Shown in pieces: positions 32,368-40,475 of a DNA stretch of 40,475 nt. The stretch is from an uncultured Acetatifactor sp. (GTDB taxonomy: Bacteria > Bacillota > Clostridia > Lachnospirales > Lachnospiraceae). Where the stretch lies: positions 21,165-61,639 of the forward strand of contig CAJUAP010000003.1 of the NCBI GenBank assembly GCA_910584435.1, given 5' to 3'. The first letter of the stretch is position 1. Every line of letters starts with the position of its first letter. The position numbers and the translations under genes were made by a program. Under the pieces are notes generated by a model. The model was not told where the DNA came from and did no database searches. It saw only the letters and a list, made by a program, of their open reading frames with translations.

Positions 32368-33276
32368 ATGGACTATACTGCACTAATGCGTGAAGCTATT
32401 GAATTTATACACAGCCAGTATGGTGAGAATATTTTAGTTTCTGATATTTCAGCACAGGTATATCTTTCACCGTCTTACTTTGCATATCTGTTCAGGACGT
32501 TGACCGGCTATACAGTTAAGAACTATCTAAACCGATACCGCCTGTACCGCGCGGCGGCAGCACTTAAGGAATCAGATAAACGTATTATCGAGATTGCCTT
32601 TGAATGCGGATTCTCGTCACAACAGGCTTTTACCAAAAGCTTCTCGCTGCTTTACGGGACTTCGCCGGCACAGTTTCGCAGAGCAGATGTTTCATTCAAT
32701 CCGTTTCCGCCATCTAATATATTACAGAAAAGAGGTATCACAATGGATTTGAAAAATGTATTTGACAACGTTCGGTTTGTGAAAAAGGACAGTTTTTTAG
32801 TAGTTGGTATTGAAACAGATATTAATTACAATGGCATTGGAAAAGGAACGGATTATATAAGTGATTTGTATGACCGCTGGAATACAGAGAAGCTTATCGA
32901 AAAAATTCCTGACCAAGTCAACGATTTATTGACTTATGGAATGACTCACGAGAGCAATGCTGATGATACCGCTAAGTATATCATTGCCGTTGAGGTGTCA
33001 TCACTTGAACATCTTCCCGCCGGATTGATCGGCAGGCGCTTTGAAGCTTGTGAGTACGCAGTTTTTGAGTGTACGCTTGAGGAGGAAACAAGCGGCAGAT
33101 TCTTCCAATATTTCTTCTCAACATGGTTAAAAGAACAGGGGTTGAGCCAGCCTGATTCCGTGCACACAGCACTTGGAAATACATTCTCCCGATATCCAAC
33201 ATTTGAAGTATATGATAAAAACTTCGTGGATGAATCTTCAAAGATAGAAATTTATATACCTATCACAAGAGAATAA
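32368..33276 (+). CDS. AraC-family regulator with GyrI-like effector-binding domain, 302 aa
   Basis: Domain order is reversed from classic AraC proteins: the DNA-binding domain comes first (about 1-105; helix-turn-helix ILVSDISAQVYLSPSYFAYL and RIIEIAFECGFSSQQAFTKS, then GTSPAQFRR), followed by a GyrI/BacR-type ligand-binding domain (about 140-300; FLVVGIETDINYNGIGKGTD, YAVFECTLEEETSGRFFQYF and SKIEIYIPI), as in Rob/SoxS-like and multidrug-sensing relatives. It probably senses a small amphipathic or toxic compound. The start at 32368 has GGAAGGAGGG 7 nt upstream; an upstream TTG at 32314 coincides with a -35 hexamer and is unlikely. No obvious target gene adjoins it. Confidence 0.88.
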   Translation: MDYTALMREAIEFIHSQYGENILVSDISAQVYLSPSYFAYLFRTLTGYTVKNYLNRYRLYRAAAALKESDKRIIEIAFECGFSSQQAFTKSFSLLYGTSPAQFRRADVSFNPFPPSNILQKRGITMDLKNVFDNVRFVKKDSFLVVGIETDINYNGIGKGTDYISDLYDRWNTEKLIEKIPDQVNDLLTYGMTHESNADDTAKYIIAVEVSSLEHLPAGLIGRRFEACEYAVFECTLEEETSGRFFQYFFSTWLKEQGLSQPDSVHTALGNTFSRYPTFEVYDKNFVDESSKIEIYIPITRE

Positions 33277-33340
33277 TCGGATGAACAGAAGCTCTGCTGC
33301 ATCCATAGGCCAGGTTATCGGCAAATGAACGGCTCAACAG

Positions 33341-33372
33341 GAGGGTGAAAGTTATTTACTGCTTTCACCCTC
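33341..33372 (+). terminator. Hairpin after the GyrI-type regulator
   Basis: GAGGGTGAAAG (33341-33351) pairs perfectly over 11 bp with CTTTCACCCTC (33362-33372), 10-nt loop, 65 nt after the stop at 33276. No T-run follows on the plus strand, so termination strength is uncertain. Confidence 0.45.
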
Positions 33373-33494
33373 AGCCATTATGAGCAAACAACCACGCAAT
33401 AGCAGATTGTAAATACGCTGTCAAAATTTTCCGTTTGTACTGACCTTACACCAGAATTTATACTGACGATCACTAAAACCTGCCAAGCAACCCG

Positions 33495-33548
33495 ACTCAC
33501 GGGCGAAATGTGCCAGGGTCATTGCGGCAAATTTCATCCCTCGTGAGT
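33495..33548 (-). terminator. Long imperfect hairpin after pepF
   Basis: ACTCACG (33495-33501) pairs with CGTGAGT (33542-33548), and GAAAT (33505-33509) with ATTTC (33531-33535). It begins 12 nt after the pepF stop codon. The AAATTTCAT segment resembles part of the 35406-35498 palindrome on the other side of pepF. No T-run, so it may be a repeat and not a terminator. Confidence 0.35.
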
Positions 33549-33559
33549 ATACTTCATAC

Positions 33560-35362
33560 TCAAAACCCAAGCGCATCTGTCAATGCCGCAATCTCATCGA
33601 TCATTTCCCCGATATAGGCAATGGTGTCCAGCAAGGGTGTATCCGTAGTGATATCAATTCCTGCCAGTTGTGCAAGTCCTGTGGGGTCTAAAGTACTGCC
33701 TGCAGCCAGAACCTTTTTCCAGTCCTCCACTGCCGGAGCGCCTTCCCTCTCAATGCGCCTGCAGACCTGGGTCGCAATTGTCAGCCCGGCACTGTAAGTA
33801 TAAGAGTACAATCCCATATAATAATGGGGCTGCCGCATCCAGGTACGGGCGGCATCATCGGAAATCTCCACATCCTCCCCCCAGAAATTCTGCAATGTCT
33901 CCTTCATAATACGGTTCAGCGTCTCTGCAGTAACGCTTCCGCCATTGTCGACAATTCTGTATACTTCCCGCTGATAGGCAGCTTCCATCAAATGTGTCAC
34001 GAAATTATGATAATAGGTATTACTTATCATACAGGACAGTACCCAGCGGCGGAACCTTGGATCAGGATTGGTCTTCAATAAATAGTGCGCCATCAGCAGT
34101 TCATTCATCGTAGACGGTGCTTCCACAAAATAGCTGGAAACATTGGTGTCAAAAATGGACTGGCTGTGATTGCACGACTTAAAATGTCCGGCATGTCCCA
34201 GTTCATGCGCCAGTGTGAAGACATCCGCCATACGTTCATTCCAGGACAGCAGGATGAACGAATTCTTCCCATAAGGACTGGCACAAAAACCACCCGTAGA
34301 TTTACCTGCATTTTGGGCGAAATCCACCCAGCGGTCACGATAGGCTGTCCTGATCATTTCCACGTAATCCTCTCCCAGAACGGCAAGCCCTTTTTCGATG
34401 TAATTTCTGGATTCCTCAATCGTCACCTTCGGGTCATAACCCGGATCAACGGTAATCTTCAAGTCGGCAAAGGTCATCCGATCCAGCTTGTGTATACGCT
34501 TCAGCAGACGCGCAAATTTACGCATGTGAGGCGCCAGATTCCGGGTAATCAAATCAATTTGACGGTGATACATTTCCTGGGTTACCTTCTGCGGAAACAG
34601 GAGACTGTCAAATACAGACGAAAAGCCTCTCAAGGAAGCCATTGTCTTCTCTGTCTGCACCTGGGTATTGTATGCCGCAGCAGTTACATTTTCATACTCG
34701 CGAATTTTTTTGGAAAATAAATCAAAAGCTGTACGGCGGATTGCGGTATTGCTCTCATACTCATAATTGTCCTCAAACAAAGAGTATCCCAGCGGATATT
34801 CTTTCCCCCCTGCCATAAAAGAATCAAATTTCATATCCGCCAGTTTTGCCATATTATATATCTGGTACGGCGCGTATATGGTCTGGGATAACGCTGCCAG
34901 GGCTCGTTCCGTTTCCGGATGGAGCTGATGAGGCTTCCTGCGCAGGATATCCTGCAGGAATAATTTATTCTCCACCGCAATGGCAATGGCTTCCTGCAAT
35001 ACAGACTCCTCCTGCTCTGCAATCTCGCTTTCAATAAACTTCAATCTGCTGGAAATTTCTGACGCCAGGCGGGATAATTTCTCATTCCGCTCCTGATGGT
35101 AGGTATTGTAATAATCAACGGATACTGCCAAGTCGCAGTAAGTGCCTGTCAATGTGCCCAGACGCTCCATCTCCCTGTAATCGTCCAGACAGGCATTGAT
35201 TCTCTGCGGAGAATCCAGCTTCCCTTTGTAATCCTGTACCATGCGTTCGCATAACTGCTTCATTTTCTCCACATCCCGGTACATCTCTTCTTCCGCTGCA
35301 TAGATAGAAGACAAATCCCATGTCAATTCCACCGCAACATCCTTACGTGATTTCAACTCCAT
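33560..35362 (-). CDS. pepF: Oligoendopeptidase F (M3 zinc metallopeptidase), 600 aa
   Basis: Cytoplasmic zinc peptidase that cuts short peptides (about 7-17 residues). The zinc motif is HELGH (about residues 383-387, in TLAHELGHAGHF), and the third ligand Glu lies in APSTMNELL about 30 residues later, as in family M3. An N-terminal helical part (about 1-180) matches the PepF N-domain. Length equals the usual 600 aa. The start at 35362 is preferred to 35464 because AGGAGG lies 7 nt before it and the extension runs through a palindromic repeat. It is a housekeeping-type gene unrelated to its neighbours, flanked on both sides by palindromic sequences. Confidence 0.93.
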   Translation of the reverse strand: MELKSRKDVAVELTWDLSSIYAAEEEMYRDVEKMKQLCERMVQDYKGKLDSPQRINACLDDYREMERLGTLTGTYCDLAVSVDYYNTYHQERNEKLSRLASEISSRLKFIESEIAEQEESVLQEAIAIAVENKLFLQDILRRKPHQLHPETERALAALSQTIYAPYQIYNMAKLADMKFDSFMAGGKEYPLGYSLFEDNYEYESNTAIRRTAFDLFSKKIREYENVTAAAYNTQVQTEKTMASLRGFSSVFDSLLFPQKVTQEMYHRQIDLITRNLAPHMRKFARLLKRIHKLDRMTFADLKITVDPGYDPKVTIEESRNYIEKGLAVLGEDYVEMIRTAYRDRWVDFAQNAGKSTGGFCASPYGKNSFILLSWNERMADVFTLAHELGHAGHFKSCNHSQSIFDTNVSSYFVEAPSTMNELLMAHYLLKTNPDPRFRRWVLSCMISNTYYHNFVTHLMEAAYQREVYRIVDNGGSVTAETLNRIMKETLQNFWGEDVEISDDAARTWMRQPHYYMGLYSYTYSAGLTIATQVCRRIEREGAPAVEDWKKVLAAGSTLDPTGLAQLAGIDITTDTPLLDTIAYIGEMIDEIAALTDALGF

Positions 35363-35405
35363 TTCTAATCCTCCTATTTTTAGTCGCTGCGCGACGGCAC
35401 TAAAG

Positions 35406-35498
35406 GGTGAGGTTCTTTCAGCGCACACATAGGAGAGACAAATTTCATTCGTAAGTAATCTCATGAAATTTGCTCTCGTGCGCTTTCACAACCTCACC
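35406..35498. repeat. 93-bp imperfect palindrome upstream of pepF
   Basis: Nested arms: GGTGAGGTT/AACCTCACC (35406-35414 and 35490-35498), GCGCAC/GTGCGC, GAG/CTC and AAATTTCAT/ATGAAATTT, closing on a loop near 35450-35460. It lies between pepF and the AAA/PD-(D/E)XK gene, in the leader of pepF on the minus strand. A further inverted pair GTCCAGC/GCTGGAC (about 35500-35549) follows, whose right part repeats the end of the 2461-2610 element. Confidence 0.75.
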
Positions 35499-35558
35499 TG
35501 TCCAGCAAAACATTTTTAATATGTGGCTTGACAGTTTCTTAGCTGGACTTACCCAATT

Positions 35559-35627
35559 GCCACTTACTTGTGGCAATTTTGGCCACTTACTTGTGGCAAT
35601 TTTGGCCGCTTACTTGTGGCAATTTTT
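35559..35627. repeat. Three tandem 23-bp hairpin repeats
   Basis: Units 35559-35581, 35582-35604 and 35605-35627. The first two are identical; the third differs at two positions. Each contains GCCAC-TTACTT-GTGGC (GCCGC in the third), a 5-bp stem (7 bp in the first, TTGCCAC/GTGGCAA) followed by TTTT. The array starts 10 nt beyond the stop codon of the minus-strand gene at 35637. Confidence 0.9.
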
Positions 35628-35636
35628 GCCCATCCA

Positions 35637-37334
35637 TTATCCGGATATCACCTTACAGCGCTTTTTATAACACGCAATACCATATCGATAAATCGTCCGC
35701 ATGCCGTCATCTATCAATATCTCTTCATAATTCCTGTCCTTCATCTGCTGCAAAGCCTTCCGGCATCCGGCATCAAAGTCTGCATTTTCGGCATATTTCA
35801 GTTCTATTACAATACCTATTTCTTCATCTTCAACCTCCACAATAATATCGCTGTACCCCTCTCCTGACTCTGCATTGGACATAACACTCCAATCGTCCAT
35901 ATGCCCGAAAATTCCCAGCAAAATCCCATGATAAAAATTCTCTTTCATATCTCTTTTTACATTGGTATCCCGGATACTGATCGTTTTCTTCAAGTAGGCA
36001 TTCAATCCTTCTTCAATGGCGGCGATATTATTCTCCTGAAATGCTCTGCAGAAGCTTTCCAATTTCCGGCTGTCCTTCGCTGCCTCCGTCCTGAACCATT
36101 CTCTTATTTGCTCCACAAATATCCAGCGTATTTCCCTGTTTGGAATCACAAGTTCTGTCATATTACCATCCTGCGGCCCCCGCTGTGTCAAATATCCCGT
36201 TGTATACAGAAGACTCCAGAGATTTTCTATATCAGAATCCAAATCCCTGTAAGTCAGTTCCTGCCGTACTTCCTTTTTTACACTGTCTCCATCAATCAGC
36301 CGCTCTATTTCATTTCTGGTAACAGATTTTGCCTTACTCACAAACCTCCTGATAATATCATTGCTGCTGGTGTTTACCCAATAATTCTGGGGGGCAATAG
36401 AAGTATTCATCTTCAATGCATGACAATAACTTACAACATCCCATGGACAATATACATCCAAATCGCCAAACCGATAACCGTCATACCATTCCTTTATAAT
36501 ATCATACCACCCCATAAACCCATAATATTCAAGCATTGTTCTAATTTCCATGTCAGTAAAACCAAAGAATTCATTATAGCAGACATCCTTCACCGTATAA
36601 ACTTTAAAATTATTCAATCCCGTAAAAATACTCTCCTTAGAAACCCTCAGACATCCTGTAAGCACTGCAAAATGCAGACTGTCGTTTGTCTTCAATGCCT
36701 GGCCGAACAAAGCTCTAATCAGTTTTACCATGGAATCATAATACCCGGACTGGTACGCCTTATCAAGCGGCACATCATATTCATCAATCAATATAATTAC
36801 ATTTTTTCCATAATGTATCCGCAGAAAACGGGACAGCATCCAGAGACTATCCTTTAAAACTTCATCCTCCATTGCAAAAAGGCCATTTTCATTGATATGA
36901 ATTAATGCCTGGTATTGCTGGCGTTCTTTTTCTGACAAATGTTCACTCTGCGTCAGGAACTGAAAGCGCAGCGCCTCCGTTCCTATCACTGCCCGGAGTC
37001 TCCCCTTTGCCTCTTCAAAATCTTCTCCTTCCACACTCTTCAGACTAACAGCAATCACAGGGAATTTTCCCTGATATTCCCTGCAGAGCTCTTTTTCCTC
37101 CGAAATTGCAAGCCCGTCAAAAATGGTGCCGTCGCTACCTGTTTCAAAAAAGTATTTCAGCATACTCATATTCAGGGTTTTTCCAAATCTCCTTGGTCGT
37201 GTAAACAGATTCACCTTAGCGAAATTATCCAGAAGACCCCTGATCAGTCCTGTTTTATCCACATAATAAAATCCCATGGTACGCATTTCCTTAAAATTCT
37301 CTATTCCCATGGGAAGTTTTACCTTCACTGCCAT
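35637..37334 (-). CDS. AAA-ATPase-like protein with C-terminal PD-(D/E)XK domain, 565 aa
   Basis: Member of the AAA-ATPase_like plus PD-(D/E)XK group, very common in gut Lachnospiraceae and Bacteroidetes, without a settled function. Start LPMGIENFKEMRTMGFYYVD followed by KT is the family mark. Walker A-like RPRRFGKT (46-53), Walker B-like VIILIDEYDVPL (about 180), LTGCLRVSKESIFTGLNN as sensor region, and a nuclease-like core YSDIIVEVEDEEIGIVIELK with Asp near 495 and E-x-K near 509. The start at 37334 has AAGGAGG 8 nt upstream; an earlier GTG/ATG at 37355 lacks one. It stands alone, with tandem hairpins right after its stop. Confidence 0.88.
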   Translation of the reverse strand: MAVKVKLPMGIENFKEMRTMGFYYVDKTGLIRGLLDNFAKVNLFTRPRRFGKTLNMSMLKYFFETGSDGTIFDGLAISEEKELCREYQGKFPVIAVSLKSVEGEDFEEAKGRLRAVIGTEALRFQFLTQSEHLSEKERQQYQALIHINENGLFAMEDEVLKDSLWMLSRFLRIHYGKNVIILIDEYDVPLDKAYQSGYYDSMVKLIRALFGQALKTNDSLHFAVLTGCLRVSKESIFTGLNNFKVYTVKDVCYNEFFGFTDMEIRTMLEYYGFMGWYDIIKEWYDGYRFGDLDVYCPWDVVSYCHALKMNTSIAPQNYWVNTSSNDIIRRFVSKAKSVTRNEIERLIDGDSVKKEVRQELTYRDLDSDIENLWSLLYTTGYLTQRGPQDGNMTELVIPNREIRWIFVEQIREWFRTEAAKDSRKLESFCRAFQENNIAAIEEGLNAYLKKTISIRDTNVKRDMKENFYHGILLGIFGHMDDWSVMSNAESGEGYSDIIVEVEDEEIGIVIELKYAENADFDAGCRKALQQMKDRNYEEILIDDGMRTIYRYGIACYKKRCKVISG

Positions 37335-37540
37335 ACTGTTTCCTCCTTGCCCCATTCCTGATTTATTTCATTGCCGCTCATCCTGTTCCATTCCCCGCTC
37401 ACTTCGCAGCATCCCGGGTCCGTCTTATCTCGCTCTCTGCCCCAAATTGCCCAAACGCTTCCATATCATTTTCTTGATTCTAACCGATTCCAGACTGAAA
37501 TGCAAGTTCAGAAAATCAATTTCAACTCCTTTCTCCTGAT

Positions 37541-37576
37541 AAGAAAACCCTCCGGCCGTAACCGAAGGGTTTTCTT
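37541..37576 (-). terminator. Rho-independent terminator of the right-hand importer operon
   Basis: AAGAAAACCCT (37541-37551) pairs perfectly with AGGGTTTTCTT (37566-37576), with extra pairing CGG/CCG inside. On the minus strand the stem ends in TTTTCTT. It lies 40 nt after the stop of the binding-protein gene at 37617. Confidence 0.8.
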
Positions 37577-37616
37577 ATATACGTTCCATTATCAATGATA
37601 AATTAAAATAACTCCC

Positions 37617-39413
37617 TTAGTTGTAGTTACCGTTCTGGAAAGCTTCCTTTCTCTCATCAATAATCTTCTGGTAACCAGCCTCTAAATACTGTTTGCTTGC
37701 ATCATCATAATTCTTATCAAAGTCTGCAACAGATCCCATTACAATCCTGTCACGAAGAGTCTCATAGGTTGTCAGCAGAACATCCTTATACTCATCAGCA
37801 GCTGCAATGGATACCGTGAACATACAGTCAGGTGAAGCAAGACCTGCTTCATAGCAAGCCAGCTGGCCCTCGTAATTTGCCTTGATGTCCTTAAAGAACT
37901 GATCGGAATCAGGATATCCCAAAGGTGTGATTGCCTGAATATCCTTATCCACATCGCCAAGGGATCTTGTAGCAACCACCAGACACCACATATCTACGTT
38001 GTTATTATGGCTCTGCTGCTCTTCAATACCGGACTGGTCAGCCACAGATACCGGTGTTCCGCTCTCATCGTAGTTGAAGTTCTTACCCTCAAATCCCCAC
38101 TGCAGCGTAAAGAGCACATCTTCCTGGCTCATCCACTCAAGGTACATTGCAAATGCCTTCTTCTCATCTTCTGTTGCCTGGCTTGAGAAGCCGATGAATT
38201 CACCGAAAATGCCGTTGGGACGGAAAGCGTTGCAGCTGCCGTTCTCATAAGTCACAGGACCATTGTTTACAATGATACCCAGTTTAGCATCGGGATTTGC
38301 AGCATAGAACTGATTCAATACATCAACATTATTGGTAGAATAGCAGCTATACTGGAAAGACTTGCCGTTGATAAAATCAGCGTTTACATCTTCATCACCT
38401 CTGGTATTATACTCATCATCAAGATATCCCAGATTGTACAGCTGGTTCTGATTCCGCAGGTATTCCCTTTGTGCCTCTGTAGACAATGCAGGAATTGCAT
38501 AGTCGCCGGTGGTAGCCCAAAGCTCCTGATCCTGAGGATATGTTCTGTAGCCGTAATTCTGATCCGCACCTGGCTGATTGCCTACTTTTCTGCCGCTCAG
38601 GATATGATCGCCGCAAAGGCCAAGCTCATAAATCTTGCCATACATCTCTATAAGCTTGTCGGGGTCGCCGGGATACTCCGTATAACCTGCTGCTTCCATC
38701 CAGTCCTTGCGGTAGAAGGTAACAAACTGATAATTGGTCTTACCATAAGGTCTGGTACCAATCAGCAGAACATTCTCGCCATTGATCTTCGTATACTGAT
38801 CCAGTCCTTCTGCTTCCATTGCTGCCCAGTAAGTAGGCGCAATCTGCTTAAACCAGTCAATATCATACTCCGCAAAGTAACCTTCATTCTGATACAGGGT
38901 GACATCAGGATAGTCATACTCAAAGCATACTACCGGAAGTTTTTTTGCTGCCGCAAACTGGGCATACAGCTCATTCTCCCTGCCGCGCTCAAGTGCAACA
39001 TACTCCACTTCAATATTGTACTTATCGCCGAATTCCGTCTGCACCCAGTGGGTCCAATAGTTATCTGCTGCATTGGGCGCACCGTTAGGTGTGGCACGCT
39101 GATATACAGGAATTCTCAAATTTACCTTATTTTCAAACGCAGTAAATCCTTCAATCCCCGCAACGTTATTGTCGCCCGCAGGTGTGGAACTGCTGGTGCC
39201 GGAATTTGCATCGGAACCGGAGTTGGTATCGGAACCGGAGTTAGTATCGGAACCGGAATTCGTACCGGAACCGGAATTCGTACCGGAACCGGAATTCGTA
39301 CCGGAACCGGAAGCTCCCTGTGCCGGGTCGTTGCCGCAGCCGGCCAGAGCTGCCATTGTCATGACGCCTACCAGAGCTGTGGCACACATTTTCTGTAACA
39401 CATTCTTTTTCAT
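37617..39413 (-). CDS. Lipoprotein sugar-binding protein of an ABC importer, 598 aa
   Basis: Lipid-anchored binding protein for the importer whose permease gene lies upstream. Lipoprotein signal with lipobox LAGC (Cys26); then a hydrophilic spacer with six-residue Gly/Ser/Thr/Asn repeats (GSGTNS, GSDTNS), about residues 33-73; the binding domain begins near KVNLRIPVYQRATPNG. The spacer is encoded by 18-bp repeats (39213-39302), three of which are exactly identical. The start at 39413 has AAGGAGG 7 nt upstream; the open frame above it lacks a site. It is the last gene before a strong terminator. Ligand unknown. Confidence 0.9.
   Translation of the reverse strand: MKKNVLQKMCATALVGVMTMAALAGCGNDPAQGASGSGTNSGSGTNSGSGTNSGSDTNSGSDTNSGSDANSGTSSSTPAGDNNVAGIEGFTAFENKVNLRIPVYQRATPNGAPNAADNYWTHWVQTEFGDKYNIEVEYVALERGRENELYAQFAAAKKLPVVCFEYDYPDVTLYQNEGYFAEYDIDWFKQIAPTYWAAMEAEGLDQYTKINGENVLLIGTRPYGKTNYQFVTFYRKDWMEAAGYTEYPGDPDKLIEMYGKIYELGLCGDHILSGRKVGNQPGADQNYGYRTYPQDQELWATTGDYAIPALSTEAQREYLRNQNQLYNLGYLDDEYNTRGDEDVNADFINGKSFQYSCYSTNNVDVLNQFYAANPDAKLGIIVNNGPVTYENGSCNAFRPNGIFGEFIGFSSQATEDEKKAFAMYLEWMSQEDVLFTLQWGFEGKNFNYDESGTPVSVADQSGIEEQQSHNNNVDMWCLVVATRSLGDVDKDIQAITPLGYPDSDQFFKDIKANYEGQLACYEAGLASPDCMFTVSIAAADEYKDVLLTTYETLRDRIVMGSVADFDKNYDDASKQYLEAGYQKIIDERKEAFQNGNYN
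39213..39302. repeat. 18-bp coding repeats in the lipoprotein spacer
   Basis: Five full units at 39213, 39231, 39249, 39267 and 39285. The last three are identical (GGAACCGGAATTCGTACC); the first two differ by a few bases. Copy-number change would lengthen or shorten the spacer in steps of six residues without shifting frame. Confidence 0.9.
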
Positions 39414-39437
39414 AAAAATCCTCCTTTGAAATAATAT

Positions 39438-39472
39438 ATAGTTTATATATACCGATATTCGGAATAAACTAT
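39438..39472 (-). repeat. Hairpin between permease and binding-protein genes
   Basis: ATAGTTTA (39438-39445) pairs with TAAACTAT (39465-39472), with CCGA/TCGG inside (about 39452-39462). It fills the 84-nt gap upstream of the binding protein's ribosome binding site. As in the 4575-4734 case it could protect or release the distal binding-protein transcript. Confidence 0.6.
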
Positions 39473-39497
39473 CCTTAAGAAACACGGATTCTCCCGC

Positions 39498-40418
39498 CTA
39501 TCCCTTTACTGCCCCGACCATGGCACCCTTCACAAAATATTTCTGAATAAAAGGATAGATGATAATAACAGGAATCGTTACAAACATAATACATGCCGCC
39601 TGCAGTACCTCAGGAGTTGTGGAACTGGTTGCACCGCCCACATCGCCGAGGGATGTGGCAATGGATGCCTCTGCCCCCTGCACAAGAAGGTACAGCTTAT
39701 ATTGAATCATTCTTAAATTGTCGCTTTGTATATAATACATGTTGTCGCTGTAAGAATTCCAGCGCCCTACTGCGTAGAACAGAGAGAGCGTTGCGATAAT
39801 GGGCTTACTGAGCGGAAGCACAATTTTCCATAAAATCTGGAGATTCGTGGCCCCATCCAGGAAGGCTGATTCCTCCAATGAATCCGGAATGGTGCTCTGC
39901 AGATAGGTCTTCATTACCAGCATATTGTATGGGGAATAAATCAGCGGAAGAATCAGCACCCACATATTGTCCAGCAGATTCAGATCATTTATCAGCAGGT
40001 AAGAAGGAATCATACCTGCGGAGAAATACATGGGAACCATAAGAACAAATGTGAAAAATCTCTTCCCTTTTAACCTCTTTTTAGACAGCGGATATGCTGC
40101 ACAGGTACAGACTATCATTCCCAGTGCCGTAAAAATCACCGTAACCATTACGCTGTACCACATGGAATGCACCATGGACTTATCTGCAAAAACCTTCCCA
40201 AATGCTTCAAAGGTCAAATCCTTCGGCCAGAAATAGACACTTTTCTGCATCACGGCAGCATTGCCTGAAATAGATTTCACCAATACATGCCAAAAGGGAA
40301 GCACACAGGTGGCACACAATATAACAAGAACAATAATTATCAAAACATCACTGATGTGAAACTTACTGATCGCACGGCTTCCATCTGCGGAAACTTCATC
40401 TTTGTTTCTATTTGCCAT
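39498..40418 (-). CDS. Carbohydrate ABC transporter permease (LplC type), 306 aa
   Basis: CUT1 permease with six hydrophobic segments after a 20-residue polar head. The segment FWPKDLTFEAFGKVF is typical of LplC-like proteins. The EAA loop is present but atypical: DSLEESAFLDGATNLQILWK, with ESAFLDG in place of EAAxxDG, a variant often seen in Lpl-type pairs; LPLSKP follows. GGAG lies 7 nt before the ATG at 40418. The partner permease (LplB type) is expected just beyond the right edge. Confidence 0.9.
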   Translation of the reverse strand: MANRNKDEVSADGSRAISKFHISDVLIIIVLVILCATCVLPFWHVLVKSISGNAAVMQKSVYFWPKDLTFEAFGKVFADKSMVHSMWYSVMVTVIFTALGMIVCTCAAYPLSKKRLKGKRFFTFVLMVPMYFSAGMIPSYLLINDLNLLDNMWVLILPLIYSPYNMLVMKTYLQSTIPDSLEESAFLDGATNLQILWKIVLPLSKPIIATLSLFYAVGRWNSYSDNMYYIQSDNLRMIQYKLYLLVQGAEASIATSLGDVGGATSSTTPEVLQAACIMFVTIPVIIIYPFIQKYFVKGAMVGAVKG

Positions 40419-40475
40419 TTTTTATCTCCTATTCCAGTTCCGTAACAGCCCGTCATGAACCCCTCATCCGGGAAC
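40419..40475. other. Right-edge intergenic sequence with a possible repeat fragment
   Basis: 57 nt upstream of the permease gene. CCCCTCATCCGGGAAC at the edge resembles the CTTCATCCCGGGTG part of the repeat at 1-163, so another copy of the hairpin family may start here; the window ends too soon to tell. Confidence 0.3.

Noticed and set aside
33277..33559. Small gene or RNA between the GyrI regulator and pepF
   Set aside because: No open frame with a ribosome binding site; only two hairpins, already listed. No tRNA-like or riboswitch-like pattern was recognised here or elsewhere.
35559..35627. CRISPR array
   Set aside because: Units are directly adjacent with no unique spacers, only three copies, and no cas genes are in the window. 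The arrays at 1-163, 24049, 25539 and 39213 fail for the same reasons.
26561..37334. Rpn nuclease and AAA/PD-(D/E)XK protein as parts of a defence island
   Set aside because: They are 8 kb apart, separated by sugar regulation and peptidase genes, and both families are widespread as single genes in Lachnospiraceae. No toxin, methylase or recognised defence partner is adjacent.

Overview
The window looks like a chromosomal piece of a gut-type Bacillota, most probably a Lachnospiraceae (Eisenbergiella/Hungatella/Blautia-like) strain. The evidence is moderate GC, strong AGGAGG ribosome binding sites, several lipoprotein sugar-binding proteins with Ser/Gly/Thr linkers, many AraC regulators, a DUF5107/TPR protein, PepF, an Rpn nuclease and an AAA-ATPase-like/PD-(D/E)XK protein. 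Species cannot be fixed from sequence alone. I see no rRNA, tRNA, CRISPR array, insertion sequence or prophage gene.

Positions 1-20000 form a carbohydrate-uptake locus, all on the minus strand. In transcription order it holds a membrane-anchored AraC regulator (19994-18417), an SGNH acetylesterase-like protein with SLH-like tail repeats (18296-16320), and then a long gene string. The string is: a 998-residue membrane-anchored binding protein with two beta-sandwich modules (15996-13000), permeases (13000-11186), an NHL/TPR protein (11164-9710), a Yip1-like protein (9713-9099), a DUF5696 protein (8851-6695), a second permease pair (6698-4736) and a lipoprotein binding protein (4507-2756). A GH43 enzyme (2443-836) and a P-loop kinase-like gene (669-154) follow. 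Several neighbours overlap by 1-4 bases, as in translationally coupled operons. No ABC ATPase is present, so the importers presumably use a shared MsmX/UgpC-type ATPase encoded elsewhere. The likely substrate is a decorated plant or host glycan such as xylan or pectin fragments; this is inferred from GH43 plus the esterase.

Positions 20150-27500 hold an acyltransferase-3 gene divergent from a GT-C-like membrane protein, a PadR regulator with its HAAS/DUF4097 partner, and an Rpn-type nuclease. Positions 27600-33300 hold a DUF5107/TPR protein divergent from an AraC regulator, then a second AraC regulator fused to a GyrI-like effector domain. Positions 33500-40475 hold PepF, an AAA-ATPase-like/PD-(D/E)XK protein, and the distal end of another Lpl-type importer operon (permease, then binding protein) that continues past the right edge.

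The least ordinary content is non-coding. There is a recurrent family of long hairpin elements (about 82-160 and 2509-2610). Dense palindrome clusters sit at 4575-4734, 8877-9049 and 35406-35627. A helically phased array of AAAGAACA/ACAATTTTT sites lies upstream of the large importer operon, and two of its motifs recur upstream of the esterase gene. The AraC gene at 19994 has a consensus promoter followed almost at once by an intrinsic terminator and a cre-like dyad in its leader.
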